Source: Trematomus loennbergii
Lineage: Eukaryota; Chordata; Actinopteri; Perciformes; Nototheniidae
Length of the DNA stretch: 64,000 nt
Assembly (NCBI GenBank): GCA_012861695.1
Contig: JAAOOA010000337.1
Location: 1-64,000, forward strand
Direction of reading: 5' to 3'
Positions 11,748 to 23,885 of the stretch are shown one piece after another. Below the pieces are notes generated by a model that was not told where the DNA came from, ran no database searches, and saw only the letters and a program-made list of their open reading frames with translations. Position 1 is the stretch's first letter. Every line of letters begins with the position of its first letter. A program made the position numbers and the translations under genes.

Positions 11748-13167
11748 CTTTATGACTCGGAATATGAATAACATGGGACCGTTACAGTTTGTTTTCATCT
11801 GATTTCAAATAAACAAAGTCTTGGCTTTCAGAATATTAAACTTGTTTCGGCAAATTTAGATGATAAACTTTAAACTTTCACACACGTTGACCGCCGAAAA
11901 ACTCTGCCCGGTTCACCGACCCCCCTCTGAGTGAATACCCAAGATATCTTGGTTTGATTTGGTTTGATTTGGAGAATTTATTTAGCTACTTGGCACTAAG
12001 AGTACAGATATGTCTACCCTTTCTTTTCAGAGTGTAATATCTGCATTTTCTCTTTTGGTTTGAATAGGAGAAGGGCAATGGTTATCGACGGTGCTTTTAA
12101 TGCCTATTGTATACGAACTGTGTGATTTATATTGCTTTTCAAATGCATATAAGCCCCCCATTTACACTGCACTTCCCCGTCAAGAAAATGAATAGCACTT
12201 AGTTAGATCACTTTACAGATCAGGTTGGACCAGCCCTGTCGCTACTCTCTGCATTTCCTACTGCAGATAAAAAAAAGCTACAAATATGTATTTCTTAATA
12301 AACTAAATAGGCCACCATTGGTAGCAGTTCTCATTATATACTTCTCAGTATACTTCCCCCACCCGCCCACTGTTTGTTGCTTTTTGACATGTAAATGGTA
12401 ACTACCCCCCTCTGAGTGAATACCTGTTGTACCTGTCCGGGGCTAAGCCCATAGGACGATGCTCTGATGTCATCACCCTCGCACATTGGTCATATGTTTA
12501 TGAGATCACTGTGATTCACTTCTCCGCGGCTCCTCCGTGCAGAGAGGCCCCCCCCCGTTGACAATTCACGAGCGTCTAACTCTCCCCCCCCCCCCGTCGC
12601 ACCTTCTAACAGAACCCCCCCCCCCCCCATATCTGGATTTGGCCCACAGACCTAGAGAGTAGCAAAATACAGTGAGTCCTAAACACAAGTAGTCAGGGTT
12701 CATTTATAACGCTTATTTTGATTTATTTTTCTCAAATGATGCTGTATGTTTCACTTTCTGAAAGCGTTAGAATCGCACATGAAAAATATTGAAAGCTGCC
12801 AGCTGCCCTCGGCCATGTCTTTGGCGGTGATCCAAGCTTCGGTACCACAGTGGATAAAGTTAGTAATACATTTATAGGCTACTGATCAAATGTCAATACA
12901 TTACATAAGTCTTATTCTCATTCATACTTAATTTATTTCTTCTTCTGTCAGTATGAACACAAAAAACTAACCGGTATTACATTTCATTCTAAAGTTTACG
13001 GTCTAAAAAGGTATTTAAAACAGATAATTTGTCGTTGCTTTTGGCATAAGCAGTCAGAGGAAACATAACGTTCTCAGTAAGATTCCTTGAAGAACTAGAG
13101 CACAAGAACCAAAGTAAGCTTTACTTTCAATGAACCTTCAATATAGACCTAACATGTGAAGAAACAT

Positions 13168-13244
13168 ACTTTATTTAAAATAAACATTTATAACTAGTTT
13201 AGGTTGTTTGAGAGGTAATTGAAATAGCTAAGGGTGATGATCTG
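13168..13244 (-). repeat. 77-bp inverted repeat, arm 2
   Basis: Reverse complement of 11671-11747, inside the inner hAT-like element. Confidence 0.85.
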
Positions 13245-13914
13245 CGAACACAAACTACAGACTGCTGGAGAAGAGATATCACAGGGGGGGGGTTGGGACA
13301 CACACATTCCGATGGCCAATTCGTTTTAAACAAAGAGTAGGCTATACTCAACATAGTGGGGTGGGGGCTGGTGAACGGTATGGTCAATGTTTGTAAACAC
13401 TGTGACATTTTGACTTTATTTGATCATTTCAGTTAAAAACTAACGTTCATATTTCATATTACTGTTTTGCCTGGCTGGACCTGTAATTTACAGGAAAGGA
13501 GTGCACGCTACTAAAGAGACACGCTACCATGGAAACCAAACAATGGTGTTGCTGTATTGAAGTCCGAGTGGAAACAGTCATATTTGGAGCGTTATGTTAG
13601 AATGAAACAGCGAGGTCGTGACTCACAAAAAAAAAGTGTTACTTCACTAACTGTAAGCTTGTCACTCAGAGTAACCTACAGTTAACTTAACTGTTGGAAA
13701 AGAAAGATCAGGGGGGAGAGAGCTGTGATGGGCCATTAGGAGTGTGAACACACAGCTGAGAGCTGCCGTTTCATTCTGACTGTTTAAAAAACGGTAACAA
13801 CGGACTATTTTTCTTAGCGGATGCATGTAAATTTAAATCAATACATACAACTATTTTTTAAATCAATAAAAATATTTTCTAAATCCATAAAAGCATTTTA
13901 ATTAATATTGGGAG

Positions 13915-14190
13915 TCATGTCGTTACTTTGTGGCCATGTAATAAGCGGGATAATTTGCAGCGACTTGGTCATTATGGGGAAAAATAACACCCAGGGATCA
14001 AGATCCCTCCGCGACGCGACGCGGAGGGATCAGTAATTTTTAGTGAATTACTGAGTTTAGGCACGTTAATAACATTTTAATGAAGTTGAATACAGTATAT
14101 TCATATTTGTCAGTGATTTCATGTCAATTCGGCGAACATAAACGATTAAATTAGGATTAAAAATCGAGAGCCGGCTGCTGTTCGTTACGG
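13915..14190 (+). repeat. Diverged direct repeat, copy 1
   Basis: Shares GCAGCGACTTGGTCATT, GGGGAAAAATAACACCCA and TGTCAATTCGGCGAACATAA, in order, with 17085-17310. Copy 1 has an extra block around the GGATCAAGATCCCTCCGCG palindrome. Confidence 0.75.
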
Positions 14191-14410
14191 CAACCCAACT
14201 AGGACACTTGACACAGTGGCTTTTGGCAAAGCACACAAAGAAAACAAAAAAAACCGAGAGAGATGAGTTATTGTTATTACAACGTGACTTCACTATTATT
14301 TAACAACTATTTTTATTGGGTTTTATTTGGGGTTAAGTACATTGTCAGAATAAGTGAGAAATGGATTTAACTTCTGTTAGACAGCTATCATACTGAATAA
14401 ATATTTATGC

Positions 14411-14490
14411 AAAAATGTATGGCATTAATAATGTATATCTAATTACATTTAAAAATGTATGGCATTAATAATGTATATCTAATTACATTA
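14411..14490 (+). repeat. 40-bp tandem duplication
   Basis: Two perfect adjacent copies of a unit containing AAAAATGTATGGCATTAATA and TCTAATTACATT. Confidence 0.95.
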
Positions 14491-17084
14491 ACTGTGAATG
14501 TCTTTCATTTTATTTAAAATGAAATAAAATTACATAAAACATTTTCCATAAAAAAGTTGATTCAAGAACAAATCAGTACTTTTCTTATATGACTATTATT
14601 GCTAAATTTGAAAGGTCTTTACCAGCTTTGGAATTATATATATATATATAGCACCTTCTGCCATCCCATCTCTACTGACAATCATTAACACTTAGATTTT
14701 ATGATATCGTAAGCATCTTCAGTGATTGACTTAAACATTGAGAATGTATTTATTAACTTCTGACATTTTCATATACAAATGTGATCATACACCAACACAC
14801 TTTTTTTAATTGAGTTGTGCAACATGGCGGACCATCTCGCACATGCGCACATGCATAACATCTCGCACATGCGCATAACAACATGGTGATGTTTTGTAAA
14901 TGATTACATGTCTTATCAGGGTTGCCAACTTTAGGTACCTGGCTGGAGTGAGATTTTGATATCATGGGTTTAATTCGGTTTAATTACACATATGCGCACC
15001 AAATGACTGCTATCGTGTCAGCAGCGGGACCTTAGCATATATATAGGATATATATACAATATATACAAATACACAATAATGGACACAGACTATAAAGGGC
15101 ACACAGTTTCATTCACTAATGAAAGTCAAACATGTTTGTTTCCACTGTTTTATTGTGTGCCTGTCGCGATAAGCAATTCATTGACTTATCGTACGATAAA
15201 TAAAAATGAACTCGATAACTTTTCTGACCTCGATAAATTGCCATTTACATGAGGATGTGACTAGCAGTTTGAAAGGATGTACTGTACTTGAATTATTAAT
15301 ATATTATCATTATGTCAGTGGTCTAAAATGGTGATACAACGGTGCCGACAATATTATCGTTTATCGCAATCATTTCCGGGAAAATGTATCCAACAAAATT
15401 AATTATCGTGAGAGGCCTATACATGAAACACACACACACAAACAAATCTACAGACTTACTCCAAACTGCCAAATATATTAATTAACACACTCTCACTCTC
15501 ATATACTCTTTGACTCTATTTTGGCCTCGTAGAACAATAAGCAGCAGACTTTTACTTTTGTATCATTTCTACTGGATCTTAGATCTGCGCATGCGCAATA
15601 CGGGTCGGCAGTTGCGGCTCCAGAGTATTTTTGTTGGGTAATCTATGGTAGGGCTAACCCATACAGTGGTGGGGCTCAAGTCAGTATTTGCAATGTAATT
15701 ACATACACGCTCCCCCCGACAGTGAAACGCCACGCGTGAGGTTTAGATTATTTCCCTGTCTCAATCCAAATTGAACTGTATGAAATAAAAAGGCACATTT
15801 GTCTTGTAGTAAATAAAAAGGGCGACCTGGAGCCAATCCTGCAATTTCCCCACAGGTGAAAGAGTTGACATGCTGAAAACCCAAGCCCTGCAGGGGGGTC
15901 TGGGGGGATTCTCCCCAGGAGATTTTTTAAATACTAACATAAAATACACATTCTGGTACTCTCTTGAGAAGAAAAATAAATAAATCTATTACTACACGAC
16001 ATATTTAAAAAAATGAATGCATTTTAGTTTTTGTTACTTTGTTCTGAAAGCTGAACCTGCTGCTCCTCACAGAGAGAAGAGGGAAGAGGCTGTGTGAATT
16101 ACTTTACATTGTGGATAAGGGTGGATAGCCCCCATTGTTCTGTGTGTCAAAATGAAAGACAGCCACACACCTATCAATCATCAAACCGTGGGTCTTATTT
16201 CATTACGTGTTGATTTCTATCAACACGTAATGTTGTATCGATGTATAGAGATGTACTACAGCAAAAGTATTCTCCGTCGGGACTTCCTGCAACAACACCA
16301 AGCCGTTATCGTGATTCTGATTGGCCAGAAGACATTATCAAAGATGTTCTATTGAGAAGACGATCACTACGTGACAAAAGTTTCAAAACCGTTTCTAGTC
16401 TTCGGTATTCTTGTTTTTGGCGTGAGAATAGTTTGGGCAGCGTGAGAGCGTGAGATTGAGAGTGAAAGCGTGTGTCACACGCCAGATGCGTGAGAGTTGG
16501 CAACCCTGGTCTTATTTAGCACAGACTATGATCCTATCCGTGACATATGGATCTTAACAAAGATCCGCTATACATTAGTACCAGATATACTGTACACGGA
16601 CATTTTAGTGAACCAGACCAGCTGTTTCCGCCGGGTCTTCGCTTCCCGGGCATCACGTTGTTTACAAGTGTGTTCAGATGCTAAATAAAAGTTTAGCTTG
16701 TACTTTTGATACCCCGCCTCTCGGCACCACAACATCCAGTTTACTGTATTTCACATGAGCGATGTCGAACATTGAAAAGTCCTTATAAAATCTCTGTTAT
16801 TAGATCAGTACTTTTCTTATATGACTATTATTGACTTGAACACTGAGAATGTATTTATTAACTTCAGACATTTGAAATATTTGAAATCAGATGAAAACAA
16901 ACTGTAACGGACCCTGCCGTGTTATCTATGATTACTATGCCTTACTGTACATTCATAATTTCAGCCGGAGGTAGGTGGTAGGCGTTGCGGAGGAGCAGAT
17001 TGCGAGTGAGGTGCCTGTTCTAAACGAACTATTCCAGCTGTTATAAAGCATTAAATAAAAAGTAAGCAAGGAATACAGAATGTT

Positions 17085-17310
17085 TCGTTACGTACTTTGT
17101 TGAGAATGTGCCATGTACATGTAATACATGGGATCATTTGCAGCGACTTGGTCATTGTGGGGAAAAATAACACCCATCCTGATCGTTTCAATGAAGTTGA
17201 ATACAGAATATTCATATTTGTCAGTGATTTCATGTCAATTCGGCGAACATAAACATCAATGATGATGATTAAATTAGGATTAAAAATCGGGAGAGCCGGC
17301 TCGTTCGTTT
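17085..17310 (+). repeat. Diverged direct repeat, copy 2
   Basis: Second copy of 13915-14190. The adjacent segments 16800-16870 and 17330-17395 also match parts of 14570-14765 and 16505-16565, so a larger duplicated block was rearranged. Confidence 0.7.
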
Positions 17311-17925
17311 TTTCCGACTAAACAACATTATTTAAATGATTACATGTCTTATTTGATGATCCTATCCGTGACATATGGATCTTAACAACAAAGAAGTTGA
17401 TTTCACATGACTCCAGTGTGGAACCCCACTGCACCCCCTGGTGGATCAATGATCCATTGCAGCTGGCTTCACAATAATTAAATGTATTTATCACGGGGGC
17501 GGTATCAAGTCAGACTGGGGGCCGGCCGGCCATCACGGAACGTGCACGAACCGATCACGACCCTCGCATTTTAAACTGTCCAAAATAAGACGCTTCATCT
17601 GTAACCGTAATAGCATAGCAGATCCAGAGATCCATACTCGTCATGTGCACGAGCATAGCCCCTCCTCCAGCACCCGGCTCCCGCGCTATATTATGCACGA
17701 GTCAGACTCGCAGATTCGTAGATTCGCAAATCCTGACACAGCAGAGCAGACTCGTGCGGACTCGGAGCCGTAACCATATAGCAGCAGATCCAGCAGACTC
17801 GTCCTCATGCACGAGTCAACAGCAGACTCAGATTTGCCAAATCGCAAAATAACCCTTTTTTTGTGATCAACATTTTTTATTAAAGCAAAATACACTGTGT
17901 AGCGGAGGTTAATATAACGTCAGTT

Positions 17926-17927
17926 TA

Positions 17928-17959
<32 letters not shown>

Positions 17960-18080
17960 TACTTTATTGATCCCAAATTGGGAAATTGTTGTTGTTACAG
18001 CAGCATAAAAGGCATTTTACAATAAAACAAAACTACAAAATATACAAGAATAGAAAGAAAAATTAAATAAAATATAAAAT
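17926..18080 (-). mobile_element. (GATA)n plus 3' tail of a non-LTR retrotransposon (minus strand)
   Basis: A (GATA)n run is followed by TACTTTATTGATCCCAAATT and GGGAAATTG. This is the reverse complement of a GGGATCAATAAAGTATCTATC-type 3' end that is common to fish RTE/Rex-group LINEs. Only the 3' tail is present. Confidence 0.6.
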
Positions 18081-18640
18081 ATACATGTCGAAATAGAAAA
18101 TATACATGCAGATATTATATATATATATAAACAAATATATATATATATTCAAAATATATGGAATAATAATATGCTCGTGAAATGCAACAACTTTTCGGTT
18201 TCACCGATAGGATTTCTACGGTCTTGGTGATGCTGACTAATATGACTCAAATGACTCGTATGATCCGGATCTCTTCAATGACTGACTCAGAAGACCCTGA
18301 GTCCGTAAAAGGATCCGGATTTGCCATCTCTAGTGTACGGCTCCTTATGGGTACTGCAATTTCTGAAGTGCTGGAGCGGCGTTCTGGTGCTCTCCGTCAG
18401 AACTGCACCCTGTCAGACGAGACATATTCCACGTGATGACACGTTAGGCTCGTGTTGTGTTCAAGGACCCTGAAATTGGCCAGGAAAAACAGGCACTCAC
18501 TTTTTTTATTATTTTGCGGTCTAGATTTCTTAAATTTTTTTTTTTGCGTGTGTTTATAAATTACCTCGAGGGCCGTATCAAATGGTCTGGCGGGCCGTAT
18601 ACGGCCCGGAGGCCGGAGGTTCCCCACCCCTGATCTAGAG

Positions 18641-19676
18641 GAATGCCACGGAGCGAGTTTTATTGTTGTAACGTTGAAATGGCAACAGGTGAATATGATG
18701 TTGTTGCAGAATTGTTGTCAGTACCTTTTCAAGACGACAATTCAGTGAAAAGACGGACATTATAACGGCGTGGGGGGGCGGTGGCGGCGGTTGTGTGTCT
18801 ACAGAAGGTCCAGTTGTGATAGACATGGTTCTCCACTGGTGTTAACGGGGCTGAAGTGTTGTGTAGACTCACATCTATGTTGTAAATGCTTTAAAAAAAT
18901 ACTTGAGAAAAACCCTTTATTTGTACATTTGTCATATCGTGATTTAATTAAAAGAAAATGTTGTTCAATTGCATTTTAAAATAAAAACAAATATGGTCTT
19001 TATTATAATTGTGATCCAAGAAAGGTAAAGGGCAAATATGAACCTTATAAGCTGCTTGTACGGCTTGCAGTTTGGATAAAGGGAACATCTGTTGAGTATG
19101 TTTACATCCAATTGTTTGGTTGTGTTCATTTACAAAGCCAGTAGCTCAGCGGGACTCCAGACCCCCGAACACCGGCTGAATAACAACGATATGAACGCCA
19201 TCCAAGGGTTAAAGTGAACTCAGATAACCAGGAACACTCTCAGGGGCTCTAGAAGGTACAGCACCCCCCCACTGTAAATACATATGTGCAAAGCGTGTAA
19301 ATATAGAATGATGCAGCACACACGTATTCTTAACCTGTATAGCATGACATGTTGAAGCCTATATGATGATTGTGTGTACGTGTCAGAGTCCTGTGAACAG
19401 TGTGTGTTTACTGAGGGAGTGATTGAGACATCAGAGAGCACAGTTAGCATGTTGCTATCTCTCTGTCAGATCTCAACTGTCACCAGGAAGTGATGGGGGG
19501 GGGGGAATCAGTCCCTGCTGTCACTCTGTTCTTAGGAACTAACTCAATATTCTCTGATCCATCCCATAAAGTGCATGCCGAGTCTGACCTCTGAGAAAAC
19601 CGTATAAAAGTAAACTCCATCCTTTGAAACACTTCCTGCCTCCATAAGAAATGTGAGTGTGTCCTTAGAGAGTGTC
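18641..19676. other. Intergenic sequence to the right of the nested hAT pair
   Basis: Continues the sequence interrupted at 10322. I see no supported gene, only a G-tract at about 19495 and short open frames. Confidence 0.4.
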
Positions 19677-19935
<259 letters not shown>

Positions 19936-20067
19936 CAACATTTGAGACTAATTTAAACACATTATAATATTACCTAAGACAAAAGAAAGACCCTCACAGA
20001 ATCAAAGTGTATTTGGGATTAAAGCCTAACTTCATCTTTATCAACATATCATCATTTATTAGGTGTT

Positions 20068-21224
20068 GGGCGTAATTAGTACCTCTAGCTGACAGATGAA
20101 TGTAGTTAGGGTTAGTAATTAGTACCTCTAGCTGACAGATGAATGTAGTTAGGGTTAGTAATTAGTACCTCTAGCTGACAGATGAATGTAGTTAGGGTTA
20201 GTAATTAGTACCTCTAGCTGACAGATGAATGTAGTTAGGGTTAGTAATTAGTACCTCTAGCTGACAGATGATGTAGTTAGGGTTAGTAATTAGTACCTCT
20301 AGCTGACAGATGAATGTAGTTAGGGTTAGTAATTAGTACCTCTAGCTGACAGATGAATGTAATTAGGGTTAGTAATTAGTACCTCTAGCTGACAGATGAA
20401 TGCAGTTAGGGTTAGTAATTAGTACCTCTAGCTGACGGTTGAATGTAGTTAGGGTTAGTAATTAGTACCTCTAGCTGACAGATGAATGTAGTTAGGGTTA
20501 GTAATTAGTACCTCTAGCTGACGGTTGAATGTAGTTAGGGTTAGTAATTAGTACCTCTAGCTGACAGATGAATGCAGTTAGGGTTAGTAATCAGTACCTC
20601 TAGCTGACAGATGAATGTAGTTAGGGTTAGTAATTAGTACCTCTAGCTGACAGATGAATGTAGTTAGGGTTAGTAATTAGTACCTCTAGCTGACAGTTGA
20701 ATGTAGTTAGGGTTAGTAATTAGTACCTCTAGCTGACAGTTGAATGTAGTTAGGGTTAGTAATTAGTACCTCTAGCTGGCAGATGAATGTAGTTAGGGTT
20801 AGTAATTAGTACCTCTAGCTGGCAGATGAATGTAGTTAGGGTTAGTAATTAGTACCTCTAGCTGGCAGATGAATGTAGTTAGGGTTAGTAATTAGTACCT
20901 CGAGCTGACAGTTGAATGCAGTTAGGGTTAGTAATTAGTACCTCTAGCTGACAGATGAATGTAGTTAGGGTTAGTAATTAGTACCTCTAGCTGACAGATG
21001 AATGTAGTTAGGGTTAGTAATTAGTACCTATAGCTGACAGATGAATGTAGTTAGGGTTAGTAATTAGTACCTCTAGCTGACAGATGAATGTAGTTAGGGT
21101 TAGTAATTAGTACCTATAGCTGACAGATGAATGTAGTTAGGGTTAGTAATTAGTACCTCTAGCTGACAGATGAATGTAGTTAGGGTTAGTAATTAGTACC
21201 TCTAGCTGACAGATGAATGTAGAG
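20068..21224. repeat. 43-bp minisatellite containing TTAGGGTTAG
   Basis: About 27 head-to-tail copies of a 43-bp unit built of CTAGCTGACAGATGAATG, TAGTTAGGGTTAG and TAATTAGTACCT. Units differ by single changes (CAGATG/CGGTTG/CAGTTG, GACAG/GGCAG, CTCTAG/CTATAG) that recur in runs, indicating local block duplication. Confidence 0.95.
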
Positions 21225-21283
21225 GAGACAAACACTATATTTCTGTCCGACCTGAAAAGGAGTGGAAGATTAAAGAAGCTTAA

Positions 21284-21289
21284 CATGGT
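21284..21289. repeat. Target-site duplication CATGGT, left
   Basis: Perfect 6-bp match to 41373-41378, immediately outside the terminus of the 20-kb element. Confidence 0.85.
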
Positions 21290-21943
21290 AGTAGTAGTAC
21301 AAATCCCTTTTCCATCACATTAGTATGCATAAAAAGTGACAGGTGCTGTGACAGGTCCCGCCTCCCCTACATTATGCAAATGAGCCCCTTTTATATGCTA
21401 ATGAGCCCCTTTGTTCGAGGTGTTATCGCGTGTATGTGTGATATCACAGATAGGTGTGATATCCTTTGATGTGAGGGGTGAGGTGTTTGTAACATGTAGG
21501 TGTGAATTCCCCCTTGTAGTAGATCCTTTTGTTGTCTAATCTAATTACCCTTTGATGTCTATCCTTTGATGTGAGGGGTGAGGTGTTGTGACATGTATGT
21601 GTGATATTCCCCCTTGTAGTAGATCCTTTGATGTCTAATCTAATTAGCCTTTGATGTATGTCCTTTGATGTGAGGGTGGTGAGGTGTTGTAACATGTCTC
21701 GCACCCATCCCCACCTCCCCCTTCACCCCGTCCCGTCCCCTCTCACCCCTTCCTGTCACCCCATCCCCCTCGCACCCTTCCCCTCTCACCCCGTCCCCCT
21801 CCCACCCCTTCCCCCCTTCCTTTTGCTGTGATGTCAGAAGATAGAGGTGGGGATGGAGCTAGGTAAAAAAAGAAATCCGTGCAAACTAGATAAAAAGCCA
21901 GTCATTTCCACTCACCAAGTCACCTAAACTTTCAAAAACGAAA

Positions 21944-22084
21944 ATGGCAAAGAGACGCATCGATATGGGTTTAATCAGCGAGACGCCTGTGACAACTTAC
22001 CGCCATCCGTCGGGAGCTCCAGTCAAGAAACGGATGCAGTATCTGTGCCGGGTTCAGACCCTCCGTCGGAGGCTCTTCATGTAG
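21944..22084 (+). CDS. Small basic protein in the left inverted repeat (46 aa, hypothetical)
   Basis: The frame starts MAKRRIDMGLISETP and ends RRRLFM before TAG. It is strongly basic with Arg/Lys clusters at both ends (KRR near residue 3, KKR near residue 29, RRR near residue 41). The reverse-strand copy in the right arm starts identically (ATG at 40632) but lacks an 18-bp segment between two CAG triplets and reads into different downstream sequence. Preservation of the first 32 codons in both arms suggests the N-terminus is genuinely coding or was until recently. Function is unknown. A nucleic-acid-binding or core-type role is only a guess from charge. Confidence 0.4.
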   Translation: MAKRRIDMGLISETPVTTYRHPSGAPVKKRMQYLCRVQTLRRRLFM

Positions 22085-22409
22085 GCTCACACCCCCTCCC
22101 CCCCTCCCCTCCCCCCTGCCCGTCACCTCCTGATTTGGCTATCAGCCATTAATTTTCACTCACCAAGTCACCTAAAACTTTTATTGTCCTCTCTAAATTA
22201 GATAGTTTTAATATGATTTGTGTTAACTATGGATGTGTCTTAAGTTGTAGGGCTTGTGAACTAATGTTTAATTATTTTACTAACTACAACAAAGTCTCTT
22301 TGAGAGGAAAATAATAATTTAAAGATCTTAATGACCCCTTGATCTGTCTTTTTATTGTTTAATTACTTCACACAACTATTAATGAATCCCTATATGAAGT
22401 TACATGAGG

Positions 22410-22615
22410 CTACATTTACTGGTGTTGAGCCCTGGATGATGAAAATAATCTAAGTGTCATGTTAGGGGGACATTACGGAACTCAGGAGCCGCCCTTGGAG
22501 GCTTGGAGAGCGGATAAAGAGAGCTGTATTTACTGGTGTTGAGCCCTGGATGATGTAAATAGTCCAAATGCCATGGTAGGGGGCATTACGGAACTCAGGA
22601 GTCCGCCCTTTGAGG
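22410..22615 (+). repeat. About 105-bp tandem duplication
   Basis: Two adjacent diverged copies of a unit with TTTACTGGTGTTGAGCCCTG, CATTACGGAACTCAGGAG and CCGCCCTT, located in the part of the left arm missing from the right arm. Confidence 0.85.
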
Positions 22616-22871
22616 CGTTGTTAACATTAATGCTTTTGTTTTGTTACTAAGATACTTTTTAGATACACTTTTGAAGTGAGCAACACTTTACAACTGGTAG
22701 AAAGTTAAGTACTTTGTATGGAATTGGGTTTTCTTTAGAGCTGTTTTCAGTGAGACAATGCAGTTTCTGATAATTTTAAGTTTCAAGTTTCAAGGCTTTA
22801 TGGCATATGCCCATTAGCTACAGTGTAGATATGTCAATGAAAAACATAGGTCACAGGCTCCTCCAACAGTG

Positions 22872-22922
<51 letters not shown>

Positions 22923-23631
22923 TAAAAGATAAAATACTGCAATTTGTGCGTAATTCTCTCACAAAGGAACTGTATACACGTTTATGTATGGAAAACTTTA
23001 TAACTTGGTAAAATATTCATTCATTTGTAATGAATTACTTGACTAACATTACTTTTTTTAAATATGTTTTTAGATGCTTTACTTTTGATTTCTTTCATGT
23101 TATTTTAACACAACATTACTTTTTTCATATTTTTCAACATACTGTGATATTTTTTTTTCTTTTTCTCCATTATATTTTTGAATATACAGTGATTTTTATC
23201 AAAATACAACATGCAACTATTACATTATACAATATTACGACTTTTTGCGATATTTTCAACACAATATACTTTTTTTTAGGGCTTCAGGATATTTGGCATG
23301 TCATGCATAAAACCGGTGTCATCTTTCCTGAAACTGACGTGCTGTCCGTTTTACAAACAAGTTATCTTTCTGCTTCTTCACCCTCTGAATTTTCCTCCCC
23401 CGTCCCTCTTCCTTCAGCCATCACAACAACAATCAAGTCAGATCTGTGAAATTAAACACCTCTTCCCAAAGCGTGACTTCCCTATTGAGGGAGTGGGGCA
23501 GTAGGGCCTAACCCGATTGGCCAAATATACTAACATGCAGAACGTATGGTATGTTTGAAAAAAGACTAACCATCTATCCAGTTCAAGCTGTCTTTAAGAT
23601 GTGACATTGCGCTCTGACTTTTTCCCCGTAA

Positions 23632-23885
23632 AATCATGACAAACTATTACTTATTCTTAAATTTGACCTCTTGCTGCTTGGTTGAAAATGATAGATGAAA
23701 AATAACTTTTTAAAAAGAGTCAAACAGCGAGGGACATTATACGGGTGAAAGAAACTCTCATTTCTACAGATGACTCCCCCACTCAACGCAATAAGTCCCA
23801 CCCCAATCAGCAAATCATCCAAAACTAAGGACCCCACTAAGACGACCGTTGAAAACTAGCCATGGATCTGAGAAAAACCAAGTCT
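23632..23885 (+). promoter_or_regulatory. Shared 5' leader module, copy 1 (upstream of the basic/acidic gene)
   Basis: AATCATGACAAACTATTACT through ACGACCGTTGAAAACTAGC and the first codons (ATGGATCTGAG) recurs at 26156-26385 in front of an unrelated frame. Conservation upstream of two different genes suggests a promoter/leader cassette. The role is inferred. Confidence 0.45.

Larger units (their letters stand above)
10828..18332. mobile_element. Inner hAT-like element (7.5 kb) nested in the outer one
   Basis: The left end TAGAGATGGGCGAGTCC and right end ATTTGCCATCTCTA are imperfect inverted repeats (TAGAGATGG core). Both are flanked by the perfect 8-bp duplication GTGTACGG (10820-10827, 18333-18340). 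Target duplication length and termini indicate hAT. No transposase reading frame longer than about 85 codons survives. The interior is a patchwork with internal inverted and direct duplications (11671-11747 against 13168-13244; 13915-14190 against 17085-17310), so it has absorbed other insertions or duplicated itself. Confidence 0.8.
10323..18632. mobile_element. Outer hAT-type element, split by a nested insertion
   Basis: The left terminus is CAGGGGTGGGTAACCT and the right terminus AGGTTCCCCACCCCTG, which match as inverted repeats at 15 of 16 positions. Both ends are flanked by the perfect 8-bp duplication ATCTAGAG (10315-10322 and 18633-18640). An 8-bp duplication with a CAGGGGT-type end is diagnostic of hAT elements. 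Removing the nested element and its duplication leaves about 800 bp, so the original element was probably a nonautonomous copy. It starts 13 bp from the MITE at 9588-10309. Confidence 0.85.

Noticed and set aside
18679..18765. Short frame MATGEYDVVAELLSVPF ending after 28 codons
   Set aside because: It looks protein-like (possibly a transposase start), but it is too short and lacks any supporting continuation.
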